A DNA stretch of 64,000 nt from Scortum barcoo (GCA_023238725.1 CM041535.1:25473978-25537977); one strand, 5' to 3'. Positions 49,368-62,721 are shown, counted from the first letter of the stretch. Notes: generated by a model not told the origin, from the letters alone. Made by a program: numbers and translations.

Positions 49368-52300
49368 ATGGCCTCGGGAGGGGAGTGAGTACAAGCACCT
49401 TCAAGCCTCATTAAAACGAAGATTTATGAACAATGGCGATGTTTTTGAGCGGCCTAACGTCAGCTCAGAATACGTTAGTGTGTTTTAAAAAAGTTAGCTA
49501 ATAGAAGCTAATGGGGTCAGCTACTCCAGCCTCCGCACTTTAATTTATTTTTTCAATCCTGTCGGTGGGGATTAAAAATAAAGCTGATATTTTCACACGA
49601 GTCGACAGAGTCTAAAACGTTCGCTTGGTTGTGGTTTGGTCGTTTAAAGGGACCGGGACTGTTGGGGAGTTTAACCGGCTGACAAAGCGCAGTCATCGCC
49701 GCTAACATTAACATTAGCTTAGCTTAGCTTAGCTTAGCAGCGGTGTCAAGGCCGACACACCGTTACAATGGCCTGTTCACCGGCTAACATCCTGATTTTT
49801 AAAATGGGCATAAAACGCAAACATCCAAGCAGCAAGCGATTAAAAGTTAAGTAATAAGCTGGCGGTTAAATGTGGAAATACAGATGGTGAGCTAAAAGCT
49901 AACAGGCTATGCATTCTGTATTATGTTAGCTAAACAGTCTTGAAAATAACACATTTTTTCACGAGACTGCCGAATAAACATGCTGCAATATTTGACAGCT
50001 AACGTGGTTTTTAAAGTCAGCTTTACATTGCAGTAAAGTTAGTGTTTGTGTGCAGGAGTCTGGCCGCCTGACAAAGTTTTCTTTTTGTAATTGTTTTGCT
50101 GTGTCATCTGCAGCTAAACGGCTAGCGTTAGCGTGCTAACGGTGAAAGAGAAACTACAAAATCACAAACAGGGGTTTTCTAGAAACTCATTTTGGATCCA
50201 CATGTAAACCCACTGCTTTGTTTTTGACTGTGTATTTTAATTGAACCATGATTGTTTTAGACGGTTATCTTCGACTGGTGGCATTTAGCCATTGGCCATT
50301 ATAGTTGAAGCGACCCATTTATCTATTTTTATTAATAATAAAGCAGGGACAGTACAGATAAAATTATATTGTTTTTGCTTGAACTAACTAATGCTTCATC
50401 TATAATACAAAATATTTATTCTCTTTCCCAGATGCATTGACATTTAAAAGTGCGGAGTACAGAAAAAAATAAGTTTACAACCAACAAAACAAAAACATCA
50501 GTAGTGAACTGCACACGATATTAAGAAATTAGAATTTACTAATGCCTCAATATATTTTATAGAAAGTAATTAGCAATTCTGATTCACAGATGGCATTACA
50601 TTTTAAAATACAGAGACACTATATTATAAATAAGCAATACAAAACAGTCAGTAATAAAATGACATGTATTGATATATCATTTACTAGAACTAATACATCT
50701 TTTTTCATAATACAAGATGATCAGTGATTCTTATTCTAAGATGGCCTTAACTTAAGAAGTACGGACAACACAGAAAAATAAGTTTACAGCCAGCAGTATA
50801 AAACAGTCAATGATAAAATGACATGTACACATTATATTTTATTCATTTATTAGAATTGACTAATGCTGCATAATGTATAAAAACGACTCCTGCCTGAGTA
50901 TTAAGTCCGGCTAATCTTCCTTCAGACAGTTTGATTTTGGGTTTAAAAAATGATCCCACTAATGATTCCTTCTGGGTTAATGTGAATAAGAAGTTCACCA
51001 TATTAACACACTGAACACAGAAAACTGTTTAATGAAAGGGACTTTTTCAATTCACCATACGTGTACTTAAAAAAAGCTTCAGTGTTCAGAGTACCTGCAG
51101 TGATTAATTTGCTGTAAAATAGTGCAGTATTACGTTTTTTTTCCTACTGTACAATTACTTACTAATTTGAATGTCTTGTTTATTGTTGGACTTTTAAAAT
51201 CTACAAAAAGGAGTGTTTTATTTGAGCTGTTTCTCGTCATAGATCCAAAAATGATGATCTAGCCACTGCAATTCTGAAACAGAAGAACAGACCCAACAGA
51301 CTGATTGTTGATGAATCTATCAATGAAGACAACAGCGTGGTCTCTCTCTCTCAGGTACATATCCTGAAAGTTTAATGTGTGGCTGATGATTCTACTAATT
51401 CTAACCCTCAAGTCTTGATATATAATAAAACTGAGACTCCCAAAATAACCATTTAATGTCTCTTAAGACCAAGATGGACGAGCTGCAGCTCTTCCGTGGA
51501 GACACAGTGCTGATGAAGGGAAAGAAGAGGCGGGAGACCGTCTGCATCGTGCTGTCCGACGACACCTGTTCTGACGAAAAGGTTCGCATGAACAGGGTAG
51601 TCCGCAACAACCTGAGGGTTCGACTGGGTGACGTCATCAGGTGAGGGGAAGAAAAGCACACACTTTAATTCTTTCCATTAAAAAGAAGAAAAAAGAAGTG
51701 TTAACTTTGGTATCTCCTTCAGCATTCAGCCATGTCCTGATGTGAAGTACGGAAAGAGGATCCACGTCCTCCCAATAGATGACACGGTAGAAGGAATCAC
51801 TGGGAACCTGTTCGAGGTCTACCTGAAGCCATACTTTCTGGAGGCCTATAGGCCAATCCGCAAAGGTGAGTCCAAGTTTCCACAGTCAGGACAAAGATTT
51901 TATTTCACCTGGCTGATCAAATGTTTCCATGCAGCTGTTAATGGGAGAATTTAACACTGTTTGCTTTTACCTTGTGAAGGTGATATTTTCCTGGTCAGAG
52001 GAGGCATGCGTGCTGTGGAGTTCAAGGTGGTGGAGACCGATCCCTCTCCTTACTGCATCGTTGCTCCTGATACAGTGATCCACTGTGAGGGAGAGCCAAT
52101 CAGGAGAGAGGTGGGTAGCAGGTACACACACTATGAAAGTCTTAACATTTATCAGAAATGAAACATGTTGTAAAATGAACGTCTTGTGATCAAACATTCA
52201 GGATGAGGAAGAGTCCCTGAACGAGGTGGGCTATGATGACATTGGAGGTGTGAGGAAGCAGTTAGCTCAGATCAAAGAGATGGTGGAGCTGCCTCTTAGA

Positions 52301-55300
52301 CACCCTGCACTGTTCAAGGCCATAGGAGTCAAGGTAAGGTACCGCTTTTAATCTCCATGAAGGAACAAACAGAAGTGTTTGGCCTTCATTGTGAAATTTT
52401 TAAAGCAAGCTTGTAGAATTAAAAAAAAAAAAAAAAAAAGCACTTAACATTTCATAGAAATTGATTCTGTTATTCATCTCACAGATTCTTTTAGTTCAAC
52501 AATAACTTTGGATTTAAAATTTCTCTCCTCAGCCTCCACGTGGTATTCTGCTATATGGACCCCCTGGAACTGGAAAGACCTTGATTGCCAGAGCCGTAGC
52601 CAACGAAACTGGAGCTTTCTTCTTCCTGATCAATGGTACGAACACCCACCTGTAATCTTTATCTTCTATAAACAGTTATTCCTTGTTAAGGCCGTTTAAG
52701 ATTATACTTGGGGGACATGGGCATGTAGTTTCTGTTGGTTATGTTGTTTGATTGATTGAAGTATTTATCAGGGTGGTTTGGATATATCTTTAGGAAGAAA
52801 ATAACATTTCCACATTATTTAACATCAGATTTTCTCCACATCATCTCTTCAGTATGACCTGAAATTTCCTGAGCATTGTAAAAACATCAGATAGCTGCAG
52901 GGAGTGCAACTCACCTTTGTAGCATTCTGTTGTAAGATGCAAGAGGTGTCTCATCTGAGGTGTCTTACACAGTCTCTGTCTGTGTGTGTGTGCGCACATC
53001 CATTGGTGTGTAAATGGGACAGGGTTTATTTTGTGATTCTTGCACATTGTTTGAATATAGTGTATGCCGTACCTGCCTCTGAAATGTTTGGCTCTCCATT
53101 TTAGGTCCTGAGATCATGAGTAAGCTGGCAGGAGAGAGTGAGAGTAACCTGAGAAAGGCCTTCGAAGAAGCAGAGAAAAATGCTCCTGCCATCATCTTTA
53201 TCGATGAGCTTGACGCAATCGCTCCTAAGAGAGAGAAGGTGAGTGGGAAGAGAGGAAAACTAAATGGAGTGCTGTACAGTCTGTTTTTAAAAATGAGTGT
53301 TTGCAAATAAAGAAATCAGCTCTCAGTTTCCAGCACTACTAATCTTTGCATAGAAAGTTTAGTTGACTTGTGTATATTTTTTATTTTGTGAAGAACTAAT
53401 ATTCACACACTGATTTAAAAATAAAACTGAAAGGAAATGTTTGATAATGTCATGCTGACACAGTTTAGATAACTTTTAAAATGTGAATTGTATAGTGACA
53501 GTGTATGTTTTGTTTTTATGTAGACTCATGGAGAGGTGGAGAGGCGCATTGTTTCTCAGCTGCTGACTCTCATGGACGGCCTGAAACAGAGGGCTCATGT
53601 CATCGTCATGGCTGCCACCAACAGACCCAACAGCATTGACCCGGCTCTCAGGAGATTTGGTAAGTTGTCTGTTTTAAGCATGTGATTGTCTCCTGCAGCA
53701 GCAACTAGAGGAAGCAGAAGTCTTGAATACTGGTAGTAAAATGTATGTATTGGCATCGTTACTATTGGTTAGGTTTAACTCCTTAATTAGGAATGTCTCT
53801 ATCACATGTCCCCCCCACCCCGATATTATTAGTCCTTTTTATATATTGGATCAAATTTAACATCACTAAAACAAAATAGATATGATTATTTTCTGAATAG
53901 ATTTTCATTCTGGTATAGCCTGCTTTCCTAGAATGTTGTTTTGTGCCTTATAACATCCAGAGACCGTGTGACATTAAAATCAAATTCCAGTGTAATTTTC
54001 AACCAGCAGCATCAAAGTTGTGCAAGAAATGTCACTACAACAGACCCAAAGTTACTGTGTGTGTTGGTTTATATAACCTGAAGCTGCGCTGTCTGCGTGC
54101 ATGTTGTCTTATCGCTGATTAAAACTGCTGGCTGCTGTTTATTTTGTGGTTCTGCAGTTCAATAGTGGTTCGGTTTGTCACAACGCTGTGCACCTCCACA
54201 GTTTTAAAGGTTTCTGACAGCCTGAACAAAGGGTTGGAATTGGATTATCAAATACTGATGCTTTGTAAAATACTGAATAAAATACTGAAATGTCATTAAA
54301 TGATCTTTGAGGCATGTCTGGTTTGTTTCTTATTGTTAGTCTGTTTATTTGGAGCTCATTAGTGTGTGTTTGAACCCTTACCACCTTCAGGGCGTTTCGA
54401 TAGGGAAGTGGACATTGGCATCCCCGACGCCACCGGCAGATTGGAGATTCTCCAAATTCACACCAAGAACATGAAATTGGCTGACGATGTCGACTTGGAA
54501 CAGGTTGGTACACATATTTATTCATTTGCAGTCAGGTGACAAAATAGTTCCCTGAAGAGAAGTAAAGTCATATGAGGAAACATTTTGATGTGGAATTACT
54601 GTGGTACTGTCAGATTAGTTTGTTACTTCATGTCTTATAAAGAGGACTTCTGTGTGTGTGTTTAGTTCAGCATTTCTACATAACAGACATTCAGTAGTGA
54701 ATAAACAGTAGATAAATAATAAATAAGGCAGTGTCATATTTAGAGTTCCTGTGTTGTAGTAGCAGTGTTCATGGCTGGTCGTAATGAAGGCCTTTTGTGG
54801 AGGGTACTGGACAGCAGAGTGTCATCGTTCGATCTGTATTTCTTTCTGTAGGTGGCCAATGAGACTCATGGACATGTGGGTGCAGATCTGGCTGCTCTCT
54901 GCTCTGAGGCCGCCCTGCAGGCCATCAGGAAGAAGATGGACCTGATCGACCTCGAGGATGAGACCATTGACGCTGAGGTCATGAACTCACTTGCTGTCAC
55001 CATGGATGACTTCAAGGTAAGAACTGTGAAATCGTTTTTGGTGCCCTGGCTCATAGTGGCCCTTCTGGGCCCTTATTAACATGCTCCCCACCGTCCTGCA
55101 GTGGGCCCTGAGCCAGAGCAACCCATCTGCACTGAGGGAGACGGTCGTTGAGGTTCCCAACATCACCTGGGAGGACATCGGAGGTCTGGATGATGTCAAG
55201 AGGGAGCTGCAGGAGCTGGTGCAGGTAAACATCTTCCAGAAAAGAGATCAAATCTGAAACCGATGTATTGCCAGCATTTGAATGTCTTTTCTTACTTTTT

Positions 55301-55993
55301 TTTTATCCCCTCCGTCTCCTTAAATTCAGTACCCAGTGGAGCACCCAGACAAATTCCTCAAGTTTGGCATGACCCCATCCAAGGGTGTGCTCTTCTATGG
55401 TCCCCCTGGTTGTGGTAAGACTCTGCTGGCCAAAGCCATCGCCAACGAGTGCCAGGCAAACTTCATCTCCATCAAAGGACCTGAACTGCTCACCATGTGG
55501 TTTGGAGAGTCTGAGGCCAACGTCAGAGAGATCTTTGACAAGGTAAGAGTGTTGTTAGTGGGTCTGTCAAAGATATTTAATCGACACAAGCTTTGATGTC
55601 CTCAATTAATTTCGCCATTGTGTTGTAAGACTTTTTTGGTAAAATGGTTTTGTTTGACGTTTCCAGGCTCGTCAAGCAGCCCCCTGCGTTCTCTTCTTCG
55701 ATGAGCTGGACTCCATAGCCAAGGCCCGTGGCGGCAATGTGGGAGACGGCGGCGGAGCGGCTGACCGTGTCATCAACCAGATCCTGACCGAGATGGACGG
55801 CATGTCCAGCAAGAAGAACGTCTTCATCATCGGAGCCACAAACAGACCAGACATCATCGACCCTGCCATCCTGAGACCTGGCCGTCTGGACCAGCTCATC
55901 TACATCCCCCTACCTGACGAGAAGAGCAGGATGAGCATCCTGAAAGCCAACCTCCGCAAGAGCCCCATCAGCAAGGTGACTGTGCTGCTATTC

Positions 55994-56032
<39 letters not shown>

Positions 56033-57076
56033 TTTTGTCAAATGAGAGGTTACACATCTTATAATAGTCACAGTTAATGTAAAATTATCAGCTTTGCCTC
56101 ATGTAACTTAAAGATTCTCCATAGTAGAATGACAAGGAAAAGTGTATCAGCGTTTTTTTTTTTTTTTTTTTTGTTTTAAACCTACACCTGTAATTTGTTG
56201 ACAGGATGTGGACTTGGACTTCCTGGCGAAGATGACCAACGGCTTCTCTGGAGCAGATCTTACAGAGATCTGCCAGCGGGCGTGTAAACTGGCCATCAGA
56301 GAAAGCATCGAGAATGAGATCCGCAGAGAGAGGGAGAGGCAGACCAACCCGTCAGCTATGGTCAATGCTCGTTTATCTTTTTAACATCTGGGCGGGCTTC
56401 TGCACAGTAATGCTCCTCTGCTGCTTCAAATGTTTTGTATGTTAAAACTCTCATCTTTTGTTTGATAGGAGGTGGAAGAGGATGATCCTGTGCCAGAAAT
56501 CAGGAAGGACCACTTTGAAGAGGCAATGCGGTTTGCTCGTCGCTCAGTCAGTGACAATGACATTCGCAAATATGAGATGTTTGCTCAGACACTGCAGCAG
56601 AGCCGTGGCTTCGGCAGCTTCAGGTACCTTTTTTCTGACATATTGTGTTCACATGAGTGTTCATAGCTTCGTGGAGTGAAGCCATGAAAGTGAGCGTCAT
56701 TCTGTCTGCAGCACAGAATTAGCTTCTCTGTTGATTAGCTTATGTTCTAATTAAATAAATACTTAAAGTGGAGCCGAGTGTTTAATTTCCCGATCTACAG
56801 ATGTTAAACAATCTTCATGTTTAACCATATGTTTGTAAAAGTTTAATCATAAGTCATGACATTTTCCCAGAATCATTGACTACAGGACATTCAGTTATTA
56901 CCTCATAAAATCATAGTCATAGGATAAAACTGCTATAAAAATGTTCAAATGAGTCTTCTCTCTCTTTCAGGTTTCCCTCCAGCGCTGCAGGTGGCAGTGG
57001 TCCAAGCCACGGCTCAGGAGGAACCGGCAGCGGACCAGTGTTCAATGAGGACAACGATGACGACCTTTATGGATAA
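49368..57076 (+). CDS. vcp: Valosin-containing protein (p97, transitional ER ATPase), 17 exons
   Basis: VCP is a hexameric AAA+ ATPase that extracts ubiquitinated proteins from membranes, chromatin and complexes (ERAD, mitophagy, DNA repair). Exons: 49368-49384, 51243-51354, 51468-51640, 51723-51865, 51980-52110, 52202-52333, 52533-52635, 53105-53238, 53524-53659, 54391-54503, 54852-55016, 55102-55224, 55330-55542, 55667-55975, 56205-56360, 56469-56623, 56971-57076. They sum to 806 codons plus stop, the same length as human. The N-domain is followed by D1 with Walker A GPPGTGKT (245-252, K251) and Walker B IIFIDELD (E305). D2 has Walker A GPPGCGKT (518-525, K524) and Walker B VLFFDELD (E578). 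The C-terminal tail ends DNDDDLYG, the site for C-terminal binding partners. Exon 1 codes only 17 nt. No residue at the catalytic motifs differs from the vertebrate consensus. Confidence 0.99.
49385..51242. other. VCP intron 1, outside the repeat array
   Basis: The first 900 bp hold many TTAGCTTAGC and GCTAGC steps and GC-richer patches near 49560-49750, typical of sequence just inside a teleost housekeeping gene. No RNA gene or alternative coding exon was recognised. Confidence 0.5.
50340..50880. repeat. Degenerate tandem repeat in VCP intron 1
   Basis: Four landmarks recur: CTAATGCTTCATC at 50388, CTAATGCCTC at 50539, CTAATACATCT at 50690 and CTAATGCTGCATAATG at 50860. Spacing is 151, 151 and 170 bp. 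Between them each unit carries an AGATGCATTG/AGATGGCATT/AGATGGCCTTAA block, then ACAGAAAAAAATAAGTTTAC or similar, then AAACAGTCAGTAATAAAATG in the later units. The array is AT-rich, noncoding and diverged, about three and a half copies. Confidence 0.75.
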
Positions 57077-57453
57077 ATGTACACTGCCCCACAGTGGTCA
57101 GTGCCAGGATCACACCTGTACAATTTCTCACCAGATTCCACATTTTTAGGACTTTGTGCTTCTTTCATGTGTTCCTTTTTTTTGTATGACTTCCCTCGGA
57201 GAAAGCATGTAGCCGCTTGGTTTGCCCTGGCTTTGATGTGGGTGGGGGTAAGGGGGTGTTTGGAACTGGAAGGTGAGTGACTGATTCAGATTGGAGAGGG
57301 AGGGGTGGGGAGGGCGGGCGTTATTGAGTGGCCTCATTCTCAGTATATCACAACCAACATGAATGGCTTTAGTGATGGGATTCTATGCTAGACTATAAGA
57401 AAGAAAAGAAAAAACATATTGCTAATGACTTCCTTTTTTTTTTTTTTTTTTTA

Positions 57454-57512
57454 AATAAACAGTAGCATATAATGTATTACAAATTTGTCAAGGTTATGTT
57501 GTTGAAAATAAA
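57454..57512 (+). other. Two polyadenylation signals of VCP
   Basis: AATAAA occurs at 57454-57459 and 57507-57512, 378 and 431 nt after the stop. A long T run precedes the first. Either or both could be used. Confidence 0.65.
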
Positions 57513-58180
57513 ATCTCACGAAATGGAAGTGTTACCAGTGTCTCTTTGAATCTTTATTGATAAAGAGTTGATGTTGAGTCTGCCTCCATTTTGTAGAGTA
57601 AAGTTTGAGATTTTGGGGTGTAGACACTCTATAGTCTATATTTGTGTTGTGTCACCCATGTCTGGGTTTTTATTAAGGATTCTTATTAAAAGCATGTAGA
57701 TGCAGGTGACAGACATTTTTATTTTTTTTACCCAATTTTTATGCATTTAATTAAATCTGACTCTGAAAATATTGTTAAATAATCATTAATTGTGGATTAG
57801 TTGTGTTAAGAAGTGCATCAGGTTTGAAAGTTTTAGCCCTGTGAGCAGAGCTGGAGTGATTCAGTGATTTACTCTTTTTAAAGAGTCGTCACTTTAAAAC
57901 ATGCAGCCACTGTGTGTTCAAAGTTACTGATGCTGAGCAGAGAGGCAGTTCTGTGACTGACCACATAGTGTCACTGTCAGTGAAAGAAAATTAAAACATT
58001 TATCCTTAACTGCAATCTCAGGAAAGGTGTGACTGGAATATTATTTAACCTCTTCAGTAGCAGCAAAGTAAAGCCATTCATCCCAAAGAAAATAGATTTG
58101 GATCATATTTTAATGCAGTTGATTTAGTTTACATCATTATCATCTTTGAAAACACATTATTGTATTTCTTGTGTGCAGAC
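57513..58180. other. Convergent 3' flank between VCP and AKR1A1
   Basis: No gene was seen. Minus-strand AATAAA (plus TTTATT) occurs at 57553-57558 and 57718-57723. The second would give AKR1A1 a 3' UTR of about 460 nt. Confidence 0.5.
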
Positions 58181-60737
58181 TCAGTAAGGATCATGGAAGG
58201 GGAAGTGAGGATGTTCTGCATCTCTCCACACTCTCTTGCCATCTGCCTGTAAGAGAAAAATAAACAAAATGACAGTTAATTAGTAACGCTCACAGTATAA
58301 ATATATCTGACGGGGTTTATTTGCCAAAGACGTTTGACCCAAATTCAAATAGTCCATCTCTCTAAGAAAGTTTCCCCTGCTCACATTCATGGAAATCTAA
58401 AAACAGGCCGATGCTTCAGACATGCGGCGTCATCACTGAGTCTGCAGCCGTTATAAGTTAATTTTGGACCGACGCAGCTGTTACACAAGCACCAGTCATT
58501 TGTGTTAACATGGGCTCTGGTTGAGAGCAGCGTCTTGTTAAAAATCTGAGGTGTCATCCAATCGGTGACTCACCTCGACTGCCGGGACGATTAAGCGCTC
58601 GTTGCGGTTGAAGGACTCGATCAGCTTCATGTCGTCCTCGGACAGCGAGAAGTCAAACACCTGCAGGTTCTGCTGGATCCTGGAGGGCGTCACGCTCTTG
58701 GGGATGCACACGACGCCCCTCTGAACGTGCCACCTGCCCCGGGAAGGGCAACACCGCAAAGTTCAGGCGGCTGTCAGATAGATCACGGGTTTGGGTGAGG
58801 AGAGGTTTCGGGTGTTACCTGAGTATGACCTGCGCAGGTGTTTTCTGGTATCTCTTGGCGATGGCCGCCAGTCGAGGATCCTGTAGCAGACTTGGTTCGT
58901 TGGGGGAGGCCCAGGGTCTGTCCCCGCTGCCCAGAGGACTGTAGGCTGTCACACAAACTGCCACTGACCTGCGGCAGAGGTGTATGCACGCTTACTGACA
59001 CAATGTGGACAACGTTTAATGGGATTATTACAAATTAAATAGTATTTTAATCCACAAATACACTGACCGACAGTGACACAGGAGATCTGCTTGAGACAAA
59101 TAAGGATGGCATTCCACCTGTGGCACAAAGAGATGTTTATTTTGGCTTATTTCTATATTGCACACTCACTATTGCCAACAAATCCTCATCAAATGTATTT
59201 ATTTTGGCCTGTGAGGAAGCCTTGCCGTACCTGGTTCACGACAGGCATGTATCGGGCCATGCTGATGATGTCGTCGGTCTGCCTGGCGTTGAAGTTGGAC
59301 AGGCCTATAGCTTTGACCAGACCTTTGTCCATGAGGCTCTCCATTGCCGCCCAGGTGTCTCTGTAGTGGGTGTCGGCGTAGCAGATGCTCCCATCTCCCC
59401 GTCGAGGCATCAGCTCCGCCCCCCGCCTGAAACGTCCACAACACAAAGGCGGCTTCAGGCTGGTGGGATCATATCTGCATGTTCACGCCGATGACACCCA
59501 CGAGGAGACAGAATGAATTTATTTATTTATGCTCACTGAAATGCCATGGGCCAGTGCATGAGGTACAGGTCCAAGTAGGAGAGACCCAGGTGGGCCAGGG
59601 TGGTCCGGCACGCTTCCTCGACGTCCTCGGGGTGGTGTTTGGTGTTCCACAGTTTGGAGGTCACAAACACCTCCTCACGGCGCAGAGCCTGGAGGGAAGG
59701 GGAAGATGGGCACACAAGGCATTCAGCGTTCAGTTCTAGGAAATACCTGATAAAGGTGAGGGCAGCTTGAGGTTCAGTCGTGGAAATGTTTCACTAACAC
59801 CTGACGGACACTTAATAAAGTTTCACACAACTATTTTCTGCCTATCTAGACTCTTAGAACGTCCTTTGTCAATCCTAAACCCAACACTAACTCTACTCCA
59901 GTTTCCAAATCAAAAAGAAACCACATCTTTCAAATATCTGCACAGATTTTCAGCACTTTTCTTTAATAGCACTGATGGACGGATGACAGGAAATGAACGT
60001 TGCAACAAAACGTCCCCAGCTGGACTCAAACTGCTGAAGCTGTAGGTTATAGTCTGAACCCCTAAACCCACCGGAGCACCCCTGTTGTCTTTGTTTGACT
60101 CTATTGTGAGCTTTAAATCAGAGCTCACATCAAGAGATTTGTTACTGACGTGTCATAGTCAGCGCTGAGTGAATTTACTGTCAACACTAAATGTATGTAA
60201 ATTCAATTGACAGAAAAATCTTAACTCAAAGTCAACTTATTCACTTGATCTGGAGCTTTTAACATTAAAACAACAACTTTTACTCAGCTGTCATGGAAAC
60301 CTTTCATTAGTTGAGCTCAACTTTATATCCAACACTGACAAAAAGTCTGTAAAACTGCTGAGAATAAAGGAAAATTTGTGTGATATCGCTGAAAGCTCCA
60401 CAACAAGTTTTGCAAACCGCTGTTCCCAAGAATGACCCGCCAAAATAAATGTCTGACTCTCACCTTCCCAGGACCGACCCTGGCAGACAGAGCCTCTCCC
60501 ACCTCCTGCTCGTTGCTGTATGCAGCAGCACAGTCAATGTGTCTGTACCCGCAGTCTAAAGCAGCCAGCACCGCCTGCTTCACCTGAGGACACATGATCA
60601 CACACAGTTTTAATAATCTCACTATCCCCCCACAGAAATATGTTTTTTAGTCCTACCTGTCCTAGAGCGCTCTTCCATGTGCCGAGGCCGACCACGGGCA
60701 TCTCCTGCCCCGTCGACAGAGTCATGAAGGTGCTCAT
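58181..60737 (-). CDS. akr1a1: Aldo-keto reductase family 1 member A1 (aldehyde reductase), 8 coding exons
   Basis: This is a cytosolic NADPH-dependent reductase of aldehydes, including D-glucuronate and glyceraldehyde. Coding exons on the minus strand: 60737-60657, 60583-60464, 59688-59537, 59426-59231, 59117-59068, 58968-58819, 58733-58574, 58246-58181. They sum to 324 codons plus stop (human 325). The AKR signature is present: GLGTWKSALGQV at about 17-28, then GYRHIDCAAAYSNE. The catalytic tetrad is D44, Y49, K79 and H112 (LMHWP). VECHPYL and the cofactor-binding IPKSVTPSRI are also present. The tail is DGKRVWRDAEHPHFPFHDPY; this last part separates AKR1A from AKR1B. The start follows a CCCTCAG acceptor by 8 bases, so at least one 5' noncoding exon lies upstream. 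Fish may carry two akr1a1 copies, and I cannot tell which this is. Confidence 0.96.
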
Positions 60738-60904
60738 GTTTCAGCTCTGAGGGCCTGATGGACACAGAGAAGTGTGTGTGAGGTGTTCACATGTAGACTC
60801 TCATGGACCTGGACCCAGTCATCATGACTGAGTCCTAATAGTTTGTTATTGATTCACAGTTGCATCAGAATTCATTAACTCCTGCACTACAGCAGTGTGT
60901 GTAC

Positions 60905-61110
60905 ATACACTCTGCATCTTAAGTAAAAGTACATTAGTAAAGTGTATTTAAAGTATCAAAGTAAAAGTATTTATTCTGCAGTAAAATGACCCCTGTTAGT
61001 GTTTTCCTTCATATCCCAAGTGTCTGGATTAATATTAATGTGGATGTTGCATTTCACTGCTGTAGCTATTTATGGTTGAACTCAGTTATATATGCGTGTG
61101 GGGTTTTGAT
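60905..61110. repeat. Interspersed repeat (AAGTAAAAGTAC family)
   Basis: The landmarks are TTAAGTAAAAGTACATTAG, GTAAAAGTATTTATTCTGCAG and AAATGACCCCTGTTAG. They match, with decay, the copy at 43060-43225 in FANCG intron 1. Confidence 0.55.
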
Positions 61111-62094
61111 GGTGGTGAACCTCTGCAAGCTGAATGAACCAAGAAGGCACAGAAGGGCAAAGCATGATGGAGAATTAAAGAGCAGCTGATCAGTGGGGAT
61201 TTCTTTTGTTCCAGAGCTCCAGATTTGATTTATGTCCATATACAAAGTACAAATCTTTCAACAGACATTCAGCAGGATAAAGGAGTCAACCTGACCTCCT
61301 CCTTCTCACATCTGGCCTTCAGATTATTTACATTATTTATTATTTAACAGTATTTATTTACACTTAACATACAAAGTGCGAATGACTACAGTCTGATACA
61401 GACTTCAGTGAACGCATTATGAACTGAGAAAATACTAAACAGAAGTCAAACTAAGCAGAAGTCCCCTTTATCCTCCACTTTCTCTCCTCTGATCCCTCAA
61501 CTCAGCCTAACACGGTCATTGGGAACTGCAGGAGTCCTGTGGCTGCATTTTCATGTGTGCACTTCATGAAAACACACCCCCTGGAAGTGGACCTTGGAGA
61601 GAGAGCAGTTAGCAATTTCACAATAAAACACAAAATAAAAAACTTCCTGTCTGTGCTGTCAAACTTTACAGTCAATATGTATGTGTGTGTTCCTTTTTCA
61701 TGTCAATGAGGGGGATGCTTTCCAGCTCCCTCACAATGCTTTATGCTTTTTATGCTTCAAATACCTTCTAGATTAATAATGCAAGTCTAAAGATCATTGT
61801 CTGTTTGTAGCACTGCCATCCTGTGAGAACCACGTCTCTCTAAAAAGTCCACTTTCATAAAAAGTTGTTTGTTTTCAGCTTTCTGACTCTGCATTTTTCC
61901 ATCTAATCCAAGGAGGGTTTAAATAGTTTATTCAGATTAAGAGGGAGGCTCTCAGCTCACAAAGGAACACTTTATCCTTCATCTTATCAGAAACATTCAA
62001 AATTAAATCACCAATTTTGGAGATGCATGGATTCATGTTTTTTCACTGGACAGTAAAAGAATTAAAAATTGTCATCTGAAAAGCAACTAAAACT

Positions 62095-62255
62095 GTCAGA
62101 AAAATGTAGTGGAGTAAAACATTCAATATTTGCCTCTCAGATGTAGTGGAGTAGAAGTACACCACTGCATAAAATGGACAAAGTACCTCAAATTTGTATT
62201 TTTAGTAACTGAGTAATGTGGAAATGTGCTTCGTTACACTCCACCACCGCTCTAA
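62095..62255. repeat. Interspersed repeat of the GTAGTGGAGTA family, best-preserved copy
   Basis: It contains AAAATGTAGTGGAGTAAAAC, ATTCAATATTTGCCTCTC, GTAGTGGAGTAGAAGTACAC, AAAGTACCTCAAATTTGTA and a TTACACTCCACCACCGCTC end. It is the same family as 2780-2905 and, inverted, 11840-12040. Confidence 0.7.
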
Positions 62256-62545
62256 ATGTGCAAAAGACTTTCACAAAGCAGTTTCTGTTGTGCGTGTCGA
62301 CGGAAATTCAGCCCACAAAGCAAGAAGAAAATACCAGTTGGTGACCTGCTTTTTCTTCTAAGTTTTTTCACCCTCTGAGCTGAAAAGTGTGTTTCAGTGG
62401 AGATGTGAACCCTCCGTGAACCCGGCCTTATTGCCAGAAATAGCTGATACAGGTAAATGGCATTAGTCACAGTGTGGTGTTGCTGCAGCGCATCTCAAAG
62501 CCTTCCCATGGTTCACTAGTTGTCTGCTGTATCCACACCATGTGA

Positions 62546-62570
62546 TGCACACACACACACACACACACAA
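62546..62570. repeat. CA dinucleotide microsatellite
   Basis: A pure CACACA run of about 12 units lies upstream of AKR1A1. Confidence 0.9.
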
Positions 62571-62721
62571 CTCATCAACCAAAACAGTTCACATGATCAG
62601 AGTTTCTAACGCAGATCAGCCGCCCCGACTGACTCCTGACACAGCAGCAGAGCACAGTATGTAATAGACTAATGCAATCTGAAAATTGGCATAAACTCTC
62701 TTTATTTTTTATTTTTCTTAC

